Assembly: GCA_021324435.1 (NCBI GenBank)
Contig: JAJPIZ010000009.1
Span: 124,001 to 188,000, forward strand
Direction of reading: 5' to 3'
Source: Anaerolineae bacterium
Lineage (GTDB): Bacteria; Chloroflexota; Anaerolineae; Anaerolineales; Villigracilaceae
DNA: 64,000 nt
Shown here one piece after another: positions 48,130 through 56,174 of this stretch. Every line of letters begins with the position of its first letter. The first letter of the stretch is position 1. The notes under the pieces are model-generated. The model was given only the letters and a program-made list of their open reading frames with translations. It was not told the origin of the DNA and made no database searches. Both the position numbers and the translations under genes were made by a program.

Positions 48130-48150
48130 CCAGTAATCAGTGTTCAGTAA
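48108..48150. repeat. CAGTAACCAGTAATCAGT repeats at the DinB gene end
   Basis: Four imperfect copies of (A/C)CAGTAA(C/T) continue from the coding end into the gap. Same family as 46922-46984. Confidence 0.6.
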
Positions 48151-48161
48151 GCAATCCGGGT

Positions 48162-48198
48162 TAAGAAAAATTCCCGCTTCACATCGAGGCGGGAATTC
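48162..48198. terminator. Terminator between convergent DinB and PAP2 genes
   Basis: AATTCCCGC(CTTCACATC-type loop)GCGGGAATT: a 9-bp stem (48168-48193) with T/A-rich flanks on both sides, usable by both transcripts. Confidence 0.75.
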
Positions 48199-48214
48199 GT
48201 TTTGGGTCTGCGCG

Positions 48215-48775
48215 CTACCAAAGAGGGAAATGAATTGAGGACGTAAGCCACGCTAAAAACGGATGATGTGTTTCAAGCGCGATCAGCCCCATGAAAATTC
48301 CTACCGCGAGACCCGCCAGGACGTCCGATATATAATGCACGCCCATTGCGACGCGCGCCAGCGAAACCAGCGGCGCCCATAGCCACAAAATCAATGCCAG
48401 CCAGCCGGGGCCGAGTCCCGCCGCGACGACTGCGATCAGGAATGCGCGTGCCGCGTGACCAGAGGGGAACGAATGCGGGTCGGTGTTGCGATAAATACCG
48501 CCCCACTCGCCCTCGGGGCGTCTGCGGCGGATGATGAATTTGAGAGACATCACCAGCGCGGCCAGAATGGAAATCCCTGCCAGCATGACGATGGCCCACT
48601 GTTTCCAAAACGAATCGCCGCGCCACCAAAGGATCAAGAGTCCCAGTCCCCAGAACCATGAATCGCCGGAGTGGGCAAAGAAGATGGAAATGTTGCGGAG
48701 CGCGCCGGGCTTTTCGGCCACGCGCAATTGATCGGAAAGTCTCGCATCGAGTTGCAGAATGGGTTTGAAATTCAT
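48215..48775 (-). CDS. PAP2-family membrane phosphatase
   Basis: 186 aa with six membrane helices. The three phosphatase motifs are visible: KFIIRRRRPEG (KxxxxxxRP), SFPSGHAARAF (PSGH), and ARVAMGVHYISDVLAG (SRxxxxxHxxxD, with Ala for Ser). It dephosphorylates lipid phosphates such as undecaprenyl pyrophosphate or phosphatidic acid at the outer face of the membrane. It stands alone between two terminators. Confidence 0.92.
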   Translation of the reverse strand: MNFKPILQLDARLSDQLRVAEKPGALRNISIFFAHSGDSWFWGLGLLILWWRGDSFWKQWAIVMLAGISILAALVMSLKFIIRRRRPEGEWGGIYRNTDPHSFPSGHAARAFLIAVVAAGLGPGWLALILWLWAPLVSLARVAMGVHYISDVLAGLAVGIFMGLIALETHHPFLAWLTSSIHFPLW

Positions 48776-48785
48776 ATGCCTTCAA

Positions 48786-48824
48786 TAAACATGTCACTCT
48801 GAGTTTCAGGGTGACATGTTTTCT
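48786..48824 (-). terminator. Hairpin terminator after the nucleotidyltransferase gene
   Basis: ACATGTCAC and GTGACATGT (48790-48819) pair, with a CCTGAAACTCAGA loop on the minus strand and TTTATT after it. It resembles the GTCATTCTGAG repeat words. Confidence 0.6.
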
Positions 48825-48837
48825 TTTCACAGAAATT

Positions 48838-49719
48838 TTATCGCCGCTTCTTTTTCGTTTTTGTCTTTGCCACAGGTTTCTTTACAACCTTCTTCTTTGC
48901 TGTCTTTTTCTTCGGTGCCGGTTTTTTCATCTTCTTGGGCGATGCGGCGCGATTTCGTTTTGCGAGGTCGGCCCGCATCATTTCGAGTTGGTGCGGCTTG
49001 TCCACATCCATGCAGGGTTCGGCTTCCTTCCAGAGAATGGCGCGGCCTTTGATCCCGATTCGCCGGCTGACGCGCTCTACGAAATCCTGCAGAGTTGCCT
49101 GACGCGTCAATAGGAGAAAGAGAGTGCCCCAGCCCATGACTTTGGCCTGCGCGGCAGGGTTCTTGCGATTGGCGATCAAGGCCTCCCACACGTCAAGGTG
49201 TTCGCGCGCCAGGCGGACGTGAGCAATGTTCATATCCGCGCCGCAGACCTGCATGTCTTTCAACTTGGTATAAGTCCGCCTGGATTCGGGGAAGCGCGCC
49301 TCCATCACTTCGCGGGGACAGACCCCGTAATAAAGATCGTCCTTTGTTTCCATGCAGGTATTGATCAGCCAATCAATCTGCTGGCTGGTGACGGCGGGAA
49401 TATCCGATGAAACGATGAGGACGTACTGCGCGTTCCCGTTCACTTCGCGGACCTTGTTGACGCCTGCCACAATGTTAGCCAGCATTCGCCCCTCATTGGC
49501 GAGGAAGTACAGCGGCTTTTTGCAGGTCACGCCGCTTTTGGGCGTCAGGCCGATGACGATGACGTTATCCACGTTCTTGGCTCCGCCTAATGCATCCAAC
49601 ACCCATTGGATCATGGGCTTGCCCGCCACATCGAGCAGGGCCTTGGATTCGCCTTTGGAATATAAATACAACGGATCGTTTGGCTGAGGGATTCCGCCAG
49701 CGGTTACGATTGCGTCCAT
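48838..49719 (-). CDS. MobA-like nucleotidyltransferase with Lys-rich C-terminal tail
   Basis: 293 aa. The NTP-transferase start is DAIVTAGGIPQPND with GESKALLDVAGKPMIQWVLDAL (1-45), and VLIVSSDIPAVT is the metal-binding Asp region. It would attach a nucleotide to a sugar phosphate, cofactor or similar acceptor; the substrate is unknown. The last ~40 residues are KKMKKPAPKKKTAKKKVVKK-like, highly basic, resembling the tail of the zinc-ribbon protein at 41512-42000. It lies downstream of the quinate-dehydrogenase-like gene, separated by a palindromic repeat. Confidence 0.85.
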   Translation of the reverse strand: MDAIVTAGGIPQPNDPLYLYSKGESKALLDVAGKPMIQWVLDALGGAKNVDNVIVIGLTPKSGVTCKKPLYFLANEGRMLANIVAGVNKVREVNGNAQYVLIVSSDIPAVTSQQIDWLINTCMETKDDLYYGVCPREVMEARFPESRRTYTKLKDMQVCGADMNIAHVRLAREHLDVWEALIANRKNPAAQAKVMGWGTLFLLLTRQATLQDFVERVSRRIGIKGRAILWKEAEPCMDVDKPHQLEMMRADLAKRNRAASPKKMKKPAPKKKTAKKKVVKKPVAKTKTKKKRR

Positions 49720-49729
49720 AAATTATCCT

Positions 49730-49810
49730 CCTGTCGTTGCGAGTGGCGCTTTGCGCCACGAAGCAATCTCCGCACAAAGGGGAGATCGCTTCGCTTCGCT
49801 CGCAATGACG
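49730..49810. repeat. GTTGCGAG/CTCGCAA palindromic element
   Basis: GTCGTTGCGAGTGGCGC ... CTTCGCTCGCAATGACG: imperfect ~75-bp palindrome with AAGCAATCTC/GAGATCGCTT inside. A second copy is at 61452-61556. Confidence 0.8.
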
Positions 49811-50716
49811 TTAATTTAGTTCCTGCAATTGCGGCTCGAAACCGAGTTTACCGAGCATCTCGGTCAACTCAGGCCAGGTCAGCGGGCGGCCTTTGCCGGA
49901 GACCGCCACCAGCGCGGCTTCCATCATGTTCGTGCCGAAGGAGCGGCCATCCAATACAGGCGTGGTCGTGATCAGATATTTCACGCCGCACTTCTTGAAG
50001 AGTTCCACATCTTCCGGCGTGGTGGTGTTGGTGACAATGACCTTGCCTTGCATGTTATCGGGCATGTGGCGCTTGATGTAGTGGCAGTCGCCCGCGACCA
50101 CCGTCGCCCAGTCATACCATTTGGTGAATTTCGGCGTGCGCTGTTCCTGTTTCTCGCCGGTGGGATACAACCATTCAAAGGGGAAGCGCGTCACGATGGG
50201 AATCAATATCGCGGCCAGTGTTTTCAATCCGCCGATGGAACGGATGGGGATGGGAATATCGAGCGCGAACATCATGTCGCAGAAGACGGTTTCGTATCCG
50301 GCCTCGACGAAGGATTTGGAGAGGCCCCAGCGATCCACGCCCACGGTGACCATGACTTTGCGTCCGCGCGAGTTGATGTAGTCGCCGATTTTTTTGTCGA
50401 GGAAGGCCGGCGCTTTGTTTTCGAGCGTGTTCTTCAAGCCGCCGCCGTCCACCACCGGAGTCTTTTTGACGAAGCGCACCAGTTTTTGAACAGAATGGAA
50501 CGGATAAAATTTTCCCTCAATAATTGCTCCCAGGTCCGCGCCGCCAACGCCGAAGGCGTCCACCGTGCCGTCAAGTTCTTTGTATTTTTGGGCGGCGGCC
50601 TCCATATCACCGTCGGTGCCAATACGTTCGATGCTGACTTTTTCGCCGAGCAGCGTCACCTCGACTGCTTTGTCTCGCTTTGACGAACCAATGCTAATGC
50701 TGACTGCACGTTTCAT
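49811..50716 (-). CDS. Quinate 5-dehydrogenase-like protein (putative)
   Basis: 301 aa. The sequence pattern RAVSISIGSSKRDKAVEV, ERIGTDGDMEAA, VDAFGVGGADLGAI, TPVVDGGGLKNTLE and VMVTVGVDRWGLSKSF is one I recall from proteins labelled quinate 5-dehydrogenase in clostridia and Chloroflexota. Experimental support for that label is unknown to me. The C-terminal half has DCHYIKRHMPDNMQGK and VIVTNTTTPEDVELFKKCG, a Rossmann-like strand-loop. GGAGG precedes the ATG. Cytoplasmic, function unproven. Confidence 0.6.
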   Translation of the reverse strand: MKRAVSISIGSSKRDKAVEVTLLGEKVSIERIGTDGDMEAAAQKYKELDGTVDAFGVGGADLGAIIEGKFYPFHSVQKLVRFVKKTPVVDGGGLKNTLENKAPAFLDKKIGDYINSRGRKVMVTVGVDRWGLSKSFVEAGYETVFCDMMFALDIPIPIRSIGGLKTLAAILIPIVTRFPFEWLYPTGEKQEQRTPKFTKWYDWATVVAGDCHYIKRHMPDNMQGKVIVTNTTTPEDVELFKKCGVKYLITTTPVLDGRSFGTNMMEAALVAVSGKGRPLTWPELTEMLGKLGFEPQLQELN

Positions 50717-50812
50717 AAATGTTCCTCCTTGCGAATGAGTTGAAATGAGTATACACCGAAGTCAAACGTGTGAGAATGACTCTTCGATAGGTTCAGGATT
50801 TTATAACGGGAC

Positions 50813-52828
50813 TCAGGTTTGAGGTCCGGCTTGGAGCGTGAAATAGAAAGTCGAGCCTTTGCCTTCTTCACTCTCCAGCCAGATGCGCCCGCCATGAGTC
50901 TCAACGATCCTTTTGACGAGCGCCAGCCCAACGCCGGTGCCCTCACTCCTGGGGTCGAGTTTGTTGAATAGACCGAAGATGCGGTCATGAAATTGCGGCG
51001 CGATGCCCACGCCGTTATCGCGCACAAAGAAGACAGGCTTGCCATCTTCGTATCCAGACAGACCGACTTCGACCAGCGGATCGTTTTGATCGCCCATGAA
51101 TTTTGCGGAATTGTCAATCAGATTTTGCAGGATTTCCAACAGGCGGGCGCGGTCGCCGTAAACGGCCGGAAGATCACTTTGGATGTTTACGCGGACGTGG
51201 TTGGCGGTGAGGCGGCCATGCAGAAGTTCCACTGCTTCGCGCGCCAGCGCTTCAAACGGGACCTCTTCGGGCGGATTCATCAACCGACCGATGCGCGACA
51301 GCTCGAGCAGCTCGTTCAACAACCTCTGCATTTTTTCAGCGGCGTCGGAGATGCGCAAGATATCTTTGTTCACGCGTTCTGCGTTGTTTTCTCCGACGTC
51401 ATCCCGCAGAAGCCCCACAAAACCTTTGATGGTGATGAGCGGCGCTTTGAGATCGTGCGAAACGGTGTACGTGAAGCGTTCCAGTTCGGCGTTCTTTATC
51501 TCCAGTTCGTTGATAAGCGACTCGCGCTCGACCTCCGCCCATTTGCGGGCGGTGATGTCGCGGACAATCGTCAGGACCCGTTCCGGGCCGCTGGCCACCA
51601 GGCGCGCTTCAAAATAACGCGGCCCATCGGCGGTTTCCATTTCATATTCAAACGTATAGGTTTGGCCTGTGTTCAGCACGCGGTCGATTCCAAACAGGGT
51701 CGGGTCTGAAATCGAAGCGGGAAGCACATCCTTGATTTTCTTGTGAAGAAAATCCTCCGGCGGGACGACCGTCACCATGTCGTTGGACTTGATAAAGTCG
51801 AGAAAGGTCCCGTCTTTGTTTAATTCGAAAATCATGTCGGGAATCGCGTCGAGCAATGCGCGCGTGCGATGTTCGCTTTCACGCAGGGCCTGTTCCGCTT
51901 TTTTCTTTTCGGTAATGTCATAGAACATAGCCAGGATGTTGGTCTGACCGGACAATTCCATCAACTCATAAAAAGCCAGGGCGTTTCGGATTTCTCCACT
52001 GGGTTGTTTGAAATCATACTCAACGTTCTGGAGGGACCGTTTCTCTTTCAACTCTTTGACGAATTCATCCCGTTCGGGCTGACCGCCATCCCACGTGCCC
52101 AATTCGACTGCGGTCTTGCCGATCGAATTTACCGGATCCAGTCCACTGATTTGCCAGAAGGCTTGATTGGCCTCGATGAAACGCCCATCCTCCAAATTTG
52201 TGATGCAGATGGCCACCGCGCTCGATTGAAAGAACTTGCGAAAGCGTTCCTCGCTGGCGCGCACTTCCTCCAGTGACTGCCGCGCGCCTCTTAAGATGGT
52301 ATACATCAACATGGCAGTGAGGATGAAAACCCCGGTCAGATCAATGGCAATGTTATATACATCATCGGGAATAAACTGAAATATTCCCTGCACTTCGGCA
52401 AACGCCATTCCCCAAATCGAGAGAATACTGAAGAAGACCAGCGCCGCCGCGATTTCCCAACCCATTACCAGACCACAGATAATGATGATGACCAGTTGAC
52501 CCATGACGGCCACGTCGCGCACTCCGTCTGCGGTCCACGCCTGATAAACCATCGCGCCCCACGAGAAAAATACAAGGAAGATACTTGCCGGCTGAGTATA
52601 GCCGCGGCGGATCACCGCCATCAGGATAAAAATAATAAGGATCAACCCTTCCAACACAAGGCTGGTCCTGTTTATGAAACTTATTCCTCTCGCAACGCGC
52701 GGGATCAACACCAGGATCAATACCGCGATCCCTGCCCAGCAGATGAAATAAAGAAGCTGCGCCCGCCTCGTCTTTTCTTTATCGGCAAAGACCGGAGAGA
52801 CCAAAAAATCCCGGATACGTCTAATCAC
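50813..52828 (-). CDS. Membrane sensor histidine kinase with two PAS domains
   Basis: 671 aa. Six membrane helices span ~25-185. PAS domains are at ~195-310 (FRKFFQSSAVAICITNLEDGRFIEANQAFW) and ~325-435 (LLDAIPDMIFELNKDGTFLDF). HisKA follows with FTYTVSHDLKAPLITIKGFVG (phospho-His ~457), then HATPase with N-box LQNLIDNSAKFMG, G1 FVRDNGVGIAPQFHDRIF and G2 GTGVGLALVKRIVETHGG. The C-terminal kinase is of the phytochrome-like group (FNKLDPRSEG). No response regulator is adjacent, so its partner is elsewhere. Confidence 0.95.
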   Translation of the reverse strand: MIRRIRDFLVSPVFADKEKTRRAQLLYFICWAGIAVLILVLIPRVARGISFINRTSLVLEGLILIIFILMAVIRRGYTQPASIFLVFFSWGAMVYQAWTADGVRDVAVMGQLVIIIICGLVMGWEIAAALVFFSILSIWGMAFAEVQGIFQFIPDDVYNIAIDLTGVFILTAMLMYTILRGARQSLEEVRASEERFRKFFQSSAVAICITNLEDGRFIEANQAFWQISGLDPVNSIGKTAVELGTWDGGQPERDEFVKELKEKRSLQNVEYDFKQPSGEIRNALAFYELMELSGQTNILAMFYDITEKKKAEQALRESEHRTRALLDAIPDMIFELNKDGTFLDFIKSNDMVTVVPPEDFLHKKIKDVLPASISDPTLFGIDRVLNTGQTYTFEYEMETADGPRYFEARLVASGPERVLTIVRDITARKWAEVERESLINELEIKNAELERFTYTVSHDLKAPLITIKGFVGLLRDDVGENNAERVNKDILRISDAAEKMQRLLNELLELSRIGRLMNPPEEVPFEALAREAVELLHGRLTANHVRVNIQSDLPAVYGDRARLLEILQNLIDNSAKFMGDQNDPLVEVGLSGYEDGKPVFFVRDNGVGIAPQFHDRIFGLFNKLDPRSEGTGVGLALVKRIVETHGGRIWLESEEGKGSTFYFTLQAGPQT

Positions 52829-52885
52829 GCGGTTCTCTTTCGATCATCATTATATATCATTGTCCTGCCTCGGGCTGAATAGAAA

Positions 52886-53215
52886 TTATCTTGGAATAAT
52901 CACTACCCTCATTACATATTTATTCACGCCGCCAAATCGGTATTTGTATTCCTCATCCCCGCGCATGAAGTCGAACTCGGTTCGGCCATGTTCGCACGCC
53001 CATTGGATTTGATGGGCGAGCAGAACCCAGCCGGGGAAAAGTTCGATGAAGTCGCGGCCCACGCCGGAGTTGTAGCCCCATAGTTTGTTTTTGTAGTCGA
53101 AATTCACAGCCGCCGCGGCTTTGACTCCGCCCACTTCGAGAAAGGCCAGCCACAAGTATCCATGCTGAAACGCGGACGCGAGCGCGGCGGTCATTTGGGC
53201 GCGCCTCGTCTGTTT
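52886..53215 (-). pseudogene. C-terminal remnant of a GNAT (BioF2-like) acetyltransferase
   Basis: The frame starting within 53317 encodes a usable C-terminal half: MTAALASAFQHGYLWLAFLEVGGVKAAAAVNF, GVGRDFIELFPGWVLL and EFDFMRGDEEYKYRFGG. These are hallmarks of the Acetyltransf_6 (BioF2-like) domain, which is normally ~350 aa with an N-terminal half. Only ~110 residues of it remain. Upstream of about 53215 the frame reads antisense to a different gene, so the gene is 5'-truncated at a junction. Confidence 0.7.
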
Positions 53216-53416
53216 ACAAACACAGATGAACTGAGCCGCAAGACCCGCAAAACAATTCTGAAATTTTATATTCCCTATTTCATCGTCGCCTACTTGATTG
53301 CATTCTTCCTGCCCCAAAATGGAAAATTTCTGGCGATCATCGGGTTGATCATCCTTGGTTATTTTATCGTCAGCGTATTCTTCCTGAGATATTTCCTCGC
53401 CTCCTCATCAAGGTAA
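53162..53416 (+). CDS. Small two-helix membrane protein, probably 5'-truncated
   Basis: 84 codons as an open frame, but only the part from about 53215 (TNTDELSRKTRKTILKF) looks genuine. Two membrane helices follow: FYIPYFIVAYLIAFFLP and LAIIGLIILGYFIVSVFFLRYF. The first ~18 codons are antisense to the acetyltransferase remnant. No good start codon or ribosome-binding site is seen at the junction. I do not recognise a family. Either a small gene with an unusual start or the remnant of one cut at the same junction. Confidence 0.45.
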   Translation: MLKRGRERGGHLGAPRLFTNTDELSRKTRKTILKFYIPYFIVAYLIAFFLPQNGKFLAIIGLIILGYFIVSVFFLRYFLASSSR

Positions 53417-53569
53417 AACGAGGGCGGGAAATCGCCAGCGGTGATAACGCCCATTAAACGCGCGCCCGCTTCGAGGTCCGAAGAGAGGCGGGCAAGAAAT
53501 CTTCTTGACAGCCGTGCTATACTTTTCATAGAAAGGTCGCGCCGTTTTTTGTCAGCAAAGGAGAGCAAA

Positions 53570-53788
53570 ATGGCAGAGAGCGTCTATAAAGTCATCGAGT
53601 TGGTTGGGACAAGCACCGAGTCGTGGGAGAAGGCCGCCGCGGCCGCGGTCGCCACTGCTTCCAAAAGCCTGTCAGACCTGCGCATCGCCGAGGTCGTGCA
53701 ACTGGACATGCAGATCGAGGACGGCAAGGTGGCGCAATATCGGGCCAAACTAAAAGTATCGTTCAAATATCATCAAGGTGACGACTAG
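53570..53788 (+). CDS. Dodecin (flavin-binding)
   Basis: 72 aa from the ATG at 53570, behind AAAGGAGAG. Dodecin signature: VYKVIELVGTSTESWEKAAAAAVATASKSLSDLRIAEVVQLD, ending KLKVSFKY. Dodecins form 12-mers that store or buffer riboflavin, FMN or CoA in the cytoplasm. The flavin-stacking Trp is usually at ~36; here the sequence has Leu (SDLRIAEV), so the ligand may differ. A hairpin at 53795-53819 follows the stop. Confidence 0.93.
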   Translation: MAESVYKVIELVGTSTESWEKAAAAAVATASKSLSDLRIAEVVQLDMQIEDGKVAQYRAKLKVSFKYHQGDD

Positions 53789-53794
53789 CAAATG

Positions 53795-53830
53795 GGCGCA
53801 GGAAAATCTCTCCTGCGCCTGTGATTTTGG
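53795..53830 (+). terminator. Terminator after dodecin
   Basis: GGCGCAGGA-AAATCTC-TCCTGCGCC, then TGTGATTTT: 9-bp perfect stem. Confidence 0.75.
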
Positions 53831-53849
53831 AAAATTGGAGTGATTAACA

Positions 53850-53938
53850 TCGAGAATATATGTCATTCTGAGGGAGCAAAGCGACCGAAGAATCTCGCCG
53901 CTACGCTCAGGGTGACACACAGTTATATGTTTGAATTT
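53850..53938. repeat. GTCATTCTGAG-type palindromic element
   Basis: ATATGTCATTCTGAGGGAGC ... CTCAGGGTGACACACAG with AAGAATCTCG in the middle. It shares words with the MITE-like element at 16020-16158 but lacks its GTATGCAAA ends. Confidence 0.65.
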
Positions 53939-53972
53939 AGGTACTTCTAGAAAATTAACTTAGAGGTGTGTG

Positions 53973-54446
53973 ATGAAAAATTATGTCAAACCCACGGATG
54001 CTGAACTTCGTCAGATTTTGTCTTCCATGCAATACGAGGTGACTCAGCACGAAGGCACCGAGCCGCCTTTCAACAACGAGTATTGGAACAACAAACACGC
54101 CGGACTCTACGTGGATGTAGTCTCGGGCGAGCCGCTGTTTAGCTCACTGGACAAATACGACTCGGGCACGGGCTGGCCGAGTTTCACCAAACCGTTGGAG
54201 CCGAATAACATTGTCACTCATACAGACTTTAAACTTTTCCTGCCGCGCACGGAAGTACGATCCAAGCACGCCGATTCTCATCTGGGTCATGTCTTCGACG
54301 ATGGCCCGGCACCGACCGGTCTGCGGTATTGCATGAACTCCGCGGCGTTGCGATTCATTCCCGTGGAACGATTGAAAGAGGAGGGGTACGAAGAGTATCT
54401 ATCCTTGTTCAGTAAGGAAACGAAAGATCAAAGCGATGAAAGGTGA
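53973..54446 (+). CDS. msrB: Peptide methionine (R)-S-oxide reductase
   Basis: 157 aa from the ATG at 53973 (a GTG is one codon earlier), with AGAGG upstream. MsrB fold: [65 protein letters not shown], where the catalytic Cys lies in RYCMNS. The zinc-binding CxxC pairs are absent, as in the B. subtilis-type enzyme. It repairs oxidised methionine. The stop lies inside the next gene (11-bp overlap). Confidence 0.97.
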   Translation: MKNYVKPTDAELRQILSSMQYEVTQHEGTEPPFNNEYWNNKHAGLYVDVVSGEPLFSSLDKYDSGTGWPSFTKPLEPNNIVTHTDFKLFLPRTEVRSKHADSHLGHVFDDGPAPTGLRYCMNSAALRFIPVERLKEEGYEEYLSLFSKETKDQSDER

Positions 54447-54825
54447 AAACGCAAAAGACTTGACCGCGCTCCTGACGGATCTGTCGAAGGAAGAGTATTG
54501 CTACCTCACCACCACCGGCCGCGTCAGCGGAAAGCCGCATGAGATCGAGATATGGTTCGGCGTGCTGGACGGCAAACTGTATCTTTTATCCGGCGGCGGA
54601 GCGGACTCGGATTGGGTCAAGAATTTAATGAAGAATCCAAAGGTCAAGGTGCGAATCGCAAAGCATAAATTTATCGGCCATGCGCGCGCATTGAAGGATG
54701 TGAAAGAAGACGCGCCAGTGAGAAAGTTGCTGGATGGCAAATATCAAGGCTGGCGCGAGGGACGTCGGTTGAGCAAATGGGCGCGGACGGCATTGGCCGT
54801 GGAGATTGAGCTCGATTCGCGCTGA
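54436..54825 (+). CDS. Split-barrel flavin/F420-type oxidoreductase-like protein
   Basis: 129 aa. [53 protein letters not shown] is the core of the PNPOx-like/DDN deazaflavin-dependent nitroreductase group, which binds F420 or a flavin in a split beta-barrel. Chloroflexota are known to make F420, so that cofactor is possible. It overlaps msrB by 11 bp and is probably co-transcribed with it, suggesting a redox-stress link. Confidence 0.85.
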   Translation: MKGENAKDLTALLTDLSKEEYCYLTTTGRVSGKPHEIEIWFGVLDGKLYLLSGGGADSDWVKNLMKNPKVKVRIAKHKFIGHARALKDVKEDAPVRKLLDGKYQGWREGRRLSKWARTALAVEIELDSR

Positions 54826-54834
54826 GCAGAGCGC

Positions 54835-54899
54835 CCTACCCGTCACTTCGTGACACCCTCCCCAAATTCGAAGAATTTGGGGAGGGATGGGGTGGGGCT
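54835..54899. repeat. GC-rich palindromic element
   Basis: CCCTCCCCAAATTC and GAATTTGGGGAGGG pair around GAA, with outer CCTACCCGTCACTTCGTGAC. It directly abuts the left end of the SDR remnant at 54900. Family as at 7478, 9894, 14608 and 33914. Confidence 0.7.
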
Positions 54900-55199
54900 T
54901 TGAGGATTAAAGTATGGCATCCAAGAAAAACCGGCGTGCAGGTACAGGCCCTTTGCCGGGGTGTGGTGGCGACGGAATTCCACACGCACGTCGGCACGGA
55001 GACGAGCCGATTCCCGGCCGCGATCATCATGCAACCCGAAGATGTAGTGACCGCTTCATTGGCCGGACTCAAACTGGGCGAGGTGGTCTGCGTCCCGGGT
55101 TTGCAAGACCCCAAATTGCTGGCGCAAATCTTTGAAAGCGAGCAACGCTTCTTTGAGGAGACGAGGGGCGGAAGGCTGGCGGAGAGATATAAAGCGTAG
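54900..55199 (+). pseudogene. C-terminal remnant of a short-chain dehydrogenase
   Basis: 99 codons open from a TTG. GVQVQALCRGVVATEFH is the sixth-strand region of an SDR (usually CPG, here CRG). It is followed by IMQPEDVVTASLAGLKLGEVVCVPGLQD and a helical end (FFEETRGGRLAERYKA). The Rossmann start and the Ser-Tyr-Lys active site are missing. No ribosome-binding site is seen. The break coincides with the palindromic element at 54835-54899. Confidence 0.75.
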
Positions 55200-55256
55200 C
55201 CGTTATTTCAGCGATGCCTGCAAAGTTACATTCATAAAGCGTTATAATACGCGGCG

Positions 55257-55570
55257 ATGAACATCCAAGACATCGTCTCTGCCATTCAAGGGAAACACAT
55301 TCTCATCACGGACCACGCGGACGAAGAGGCGCAGACAATCGTCTTACATTTGACGAAATATTCTTTAGCGTGTTGCAGGGCGAGATCATCGAAGATTATC
55401 CAACGGACAAGCCTTATCCGAGTTGCTTGATTTATGGAAACAATTTCGAGAATGAACCGATCCACAGTGTTTGGGCTTACAATGCACAGACTCGCTGGGC
55501 TGTGTTGATCACAGTTTATCGTCCCGATCCAGACCGCTGGATCAATTGGCGCGAAAGGAGAAAGGAATGA
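55257..55570 (+). pseudogene. DUF4258 protein with one-base frame break (toxin-like partner of YgiT zinc finger)
   Basis: From the ATG at 55257 (TATAAT at 55243-55248, 8 nt away) the frame gives MNIQDIVSAIQGKHILITDHADEEAQT, the typical DUF4258 start. Then it is lost. The rest, LTFDEIFFSVLQGEIIEDYP through CLIYGN to ITVYRPDPDRWINW, is intact in another frame ending at 55570. One missing base near 55338 would rejoin them (EEAQT-x-RLTFDE). DUF4258 proteins with a YgiT partner are candidate toxins. Whether this copy is dead or mis-assembled is open. Confidence 0.75.
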
Positions 55571-55809
55571 GACCTTTTAAAAAATGCCCTGTTTGCGGCG
55601 GGGAACTGGTTGAAAAGGAAGTGGAAAAACTGCTGAAAGGCGGCGTGAACACTGCCGTGCTGAAAGTGACTGCCGAAGTGTGCCTGCGATGTGGCGAGCG
55701 CCTTTATTCGGAAGAGACGGTGCGCCGTTTTGAGCAAATCCGCCAGAAACTGGCAAGCGAAGATGTGGCGGAATTTCAGTTGCTGGGACAGACCTATCAG
55801 GTTGCATAA
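55567..55809 (+). CDS. YgiT-type zinc-finger protein (MqsA N-domain-like antitoxin)
   Basis: 80 aa from the ATG at 55567, overlapping the DUF4258 stop by 4 bp. The zinc motif is KKCPVCGGELVEKEVEK (CxxC) and AEVCLRCGERLYSEETVRRFEQI (CxxC), as in the N-terminal half of MqsA/YgiT. The HTH part of full MqsA is absent. Such short zinc fingers commonly follow DUF4258 genes as antitoxin candidates. Confidence 0.88.
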   Translation: MRPFKKCPVCGGELVEKEVEKLLKGGVNTAVLKVTAEVCLRCGERLYSEETVRRFEQIRQKLASEDVAEFQLLGQTYQVA

Positions 55810-55825
55810 CAGGAAACGATAAGAT

Positions 55826-56052
55826 CATGGAGGAACCAATGGCTTGCCCATACCGACTTGAATCAAGCACTATTAGAGAAACCACTTCCCAACACGAAGG
55901 TCCCGCGGGGCGACATTGACGAGGCGCTTCGCTTGATTAGAGAAATTATGCGACTATTTGCAGACCATCTTTTGCAGAACCAAGTTGATTACAACCAGAT
56001 TATTGTTGTTGGCGACGCCGAAGTACTTGCACGATTATTGGAATCGTTGTAA
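55826..56052 (+). pseudogene. C-terminal remnant of a HEPN/AbiU2-like protein
   Basis: The open frame encodes WRNQWLAHTDLNQALLEK, then GDIDEALRLIREIMRLFADHLLQN and VVGDAEVLARLLESL. RNQWLAH fits the HEPN RNase-type R-X5-H spacing, and the RN..AH.D pattern resembles the AbiU2-like proteins whose N-terminal ~130 residues are missing here. It has no proper start (TTG at 55858 or an out-of-frame ATG at 55828). It sits just after the DUF4258/YgiT pair. Confidence 0.5.
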
Positions 56053-56174
56053 AACTCTTCTTAAAGTCGCTTGACCCAGGGATAGTCAATTGATCCAAAA
56101 AACATCTAGGACTGGCCTCATCCGCCGGTCTTTTCTTTTATCCAGTACAATCCATCTACACACAGGAGAGAGCC

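Noticed and set aside
53359-53568. Minus-strand 69-codon frame upstream of dodecin
   Set aside because: It is antisense to the membrane-protein end and the dodecin leader; no start signal and no recognisable domain.
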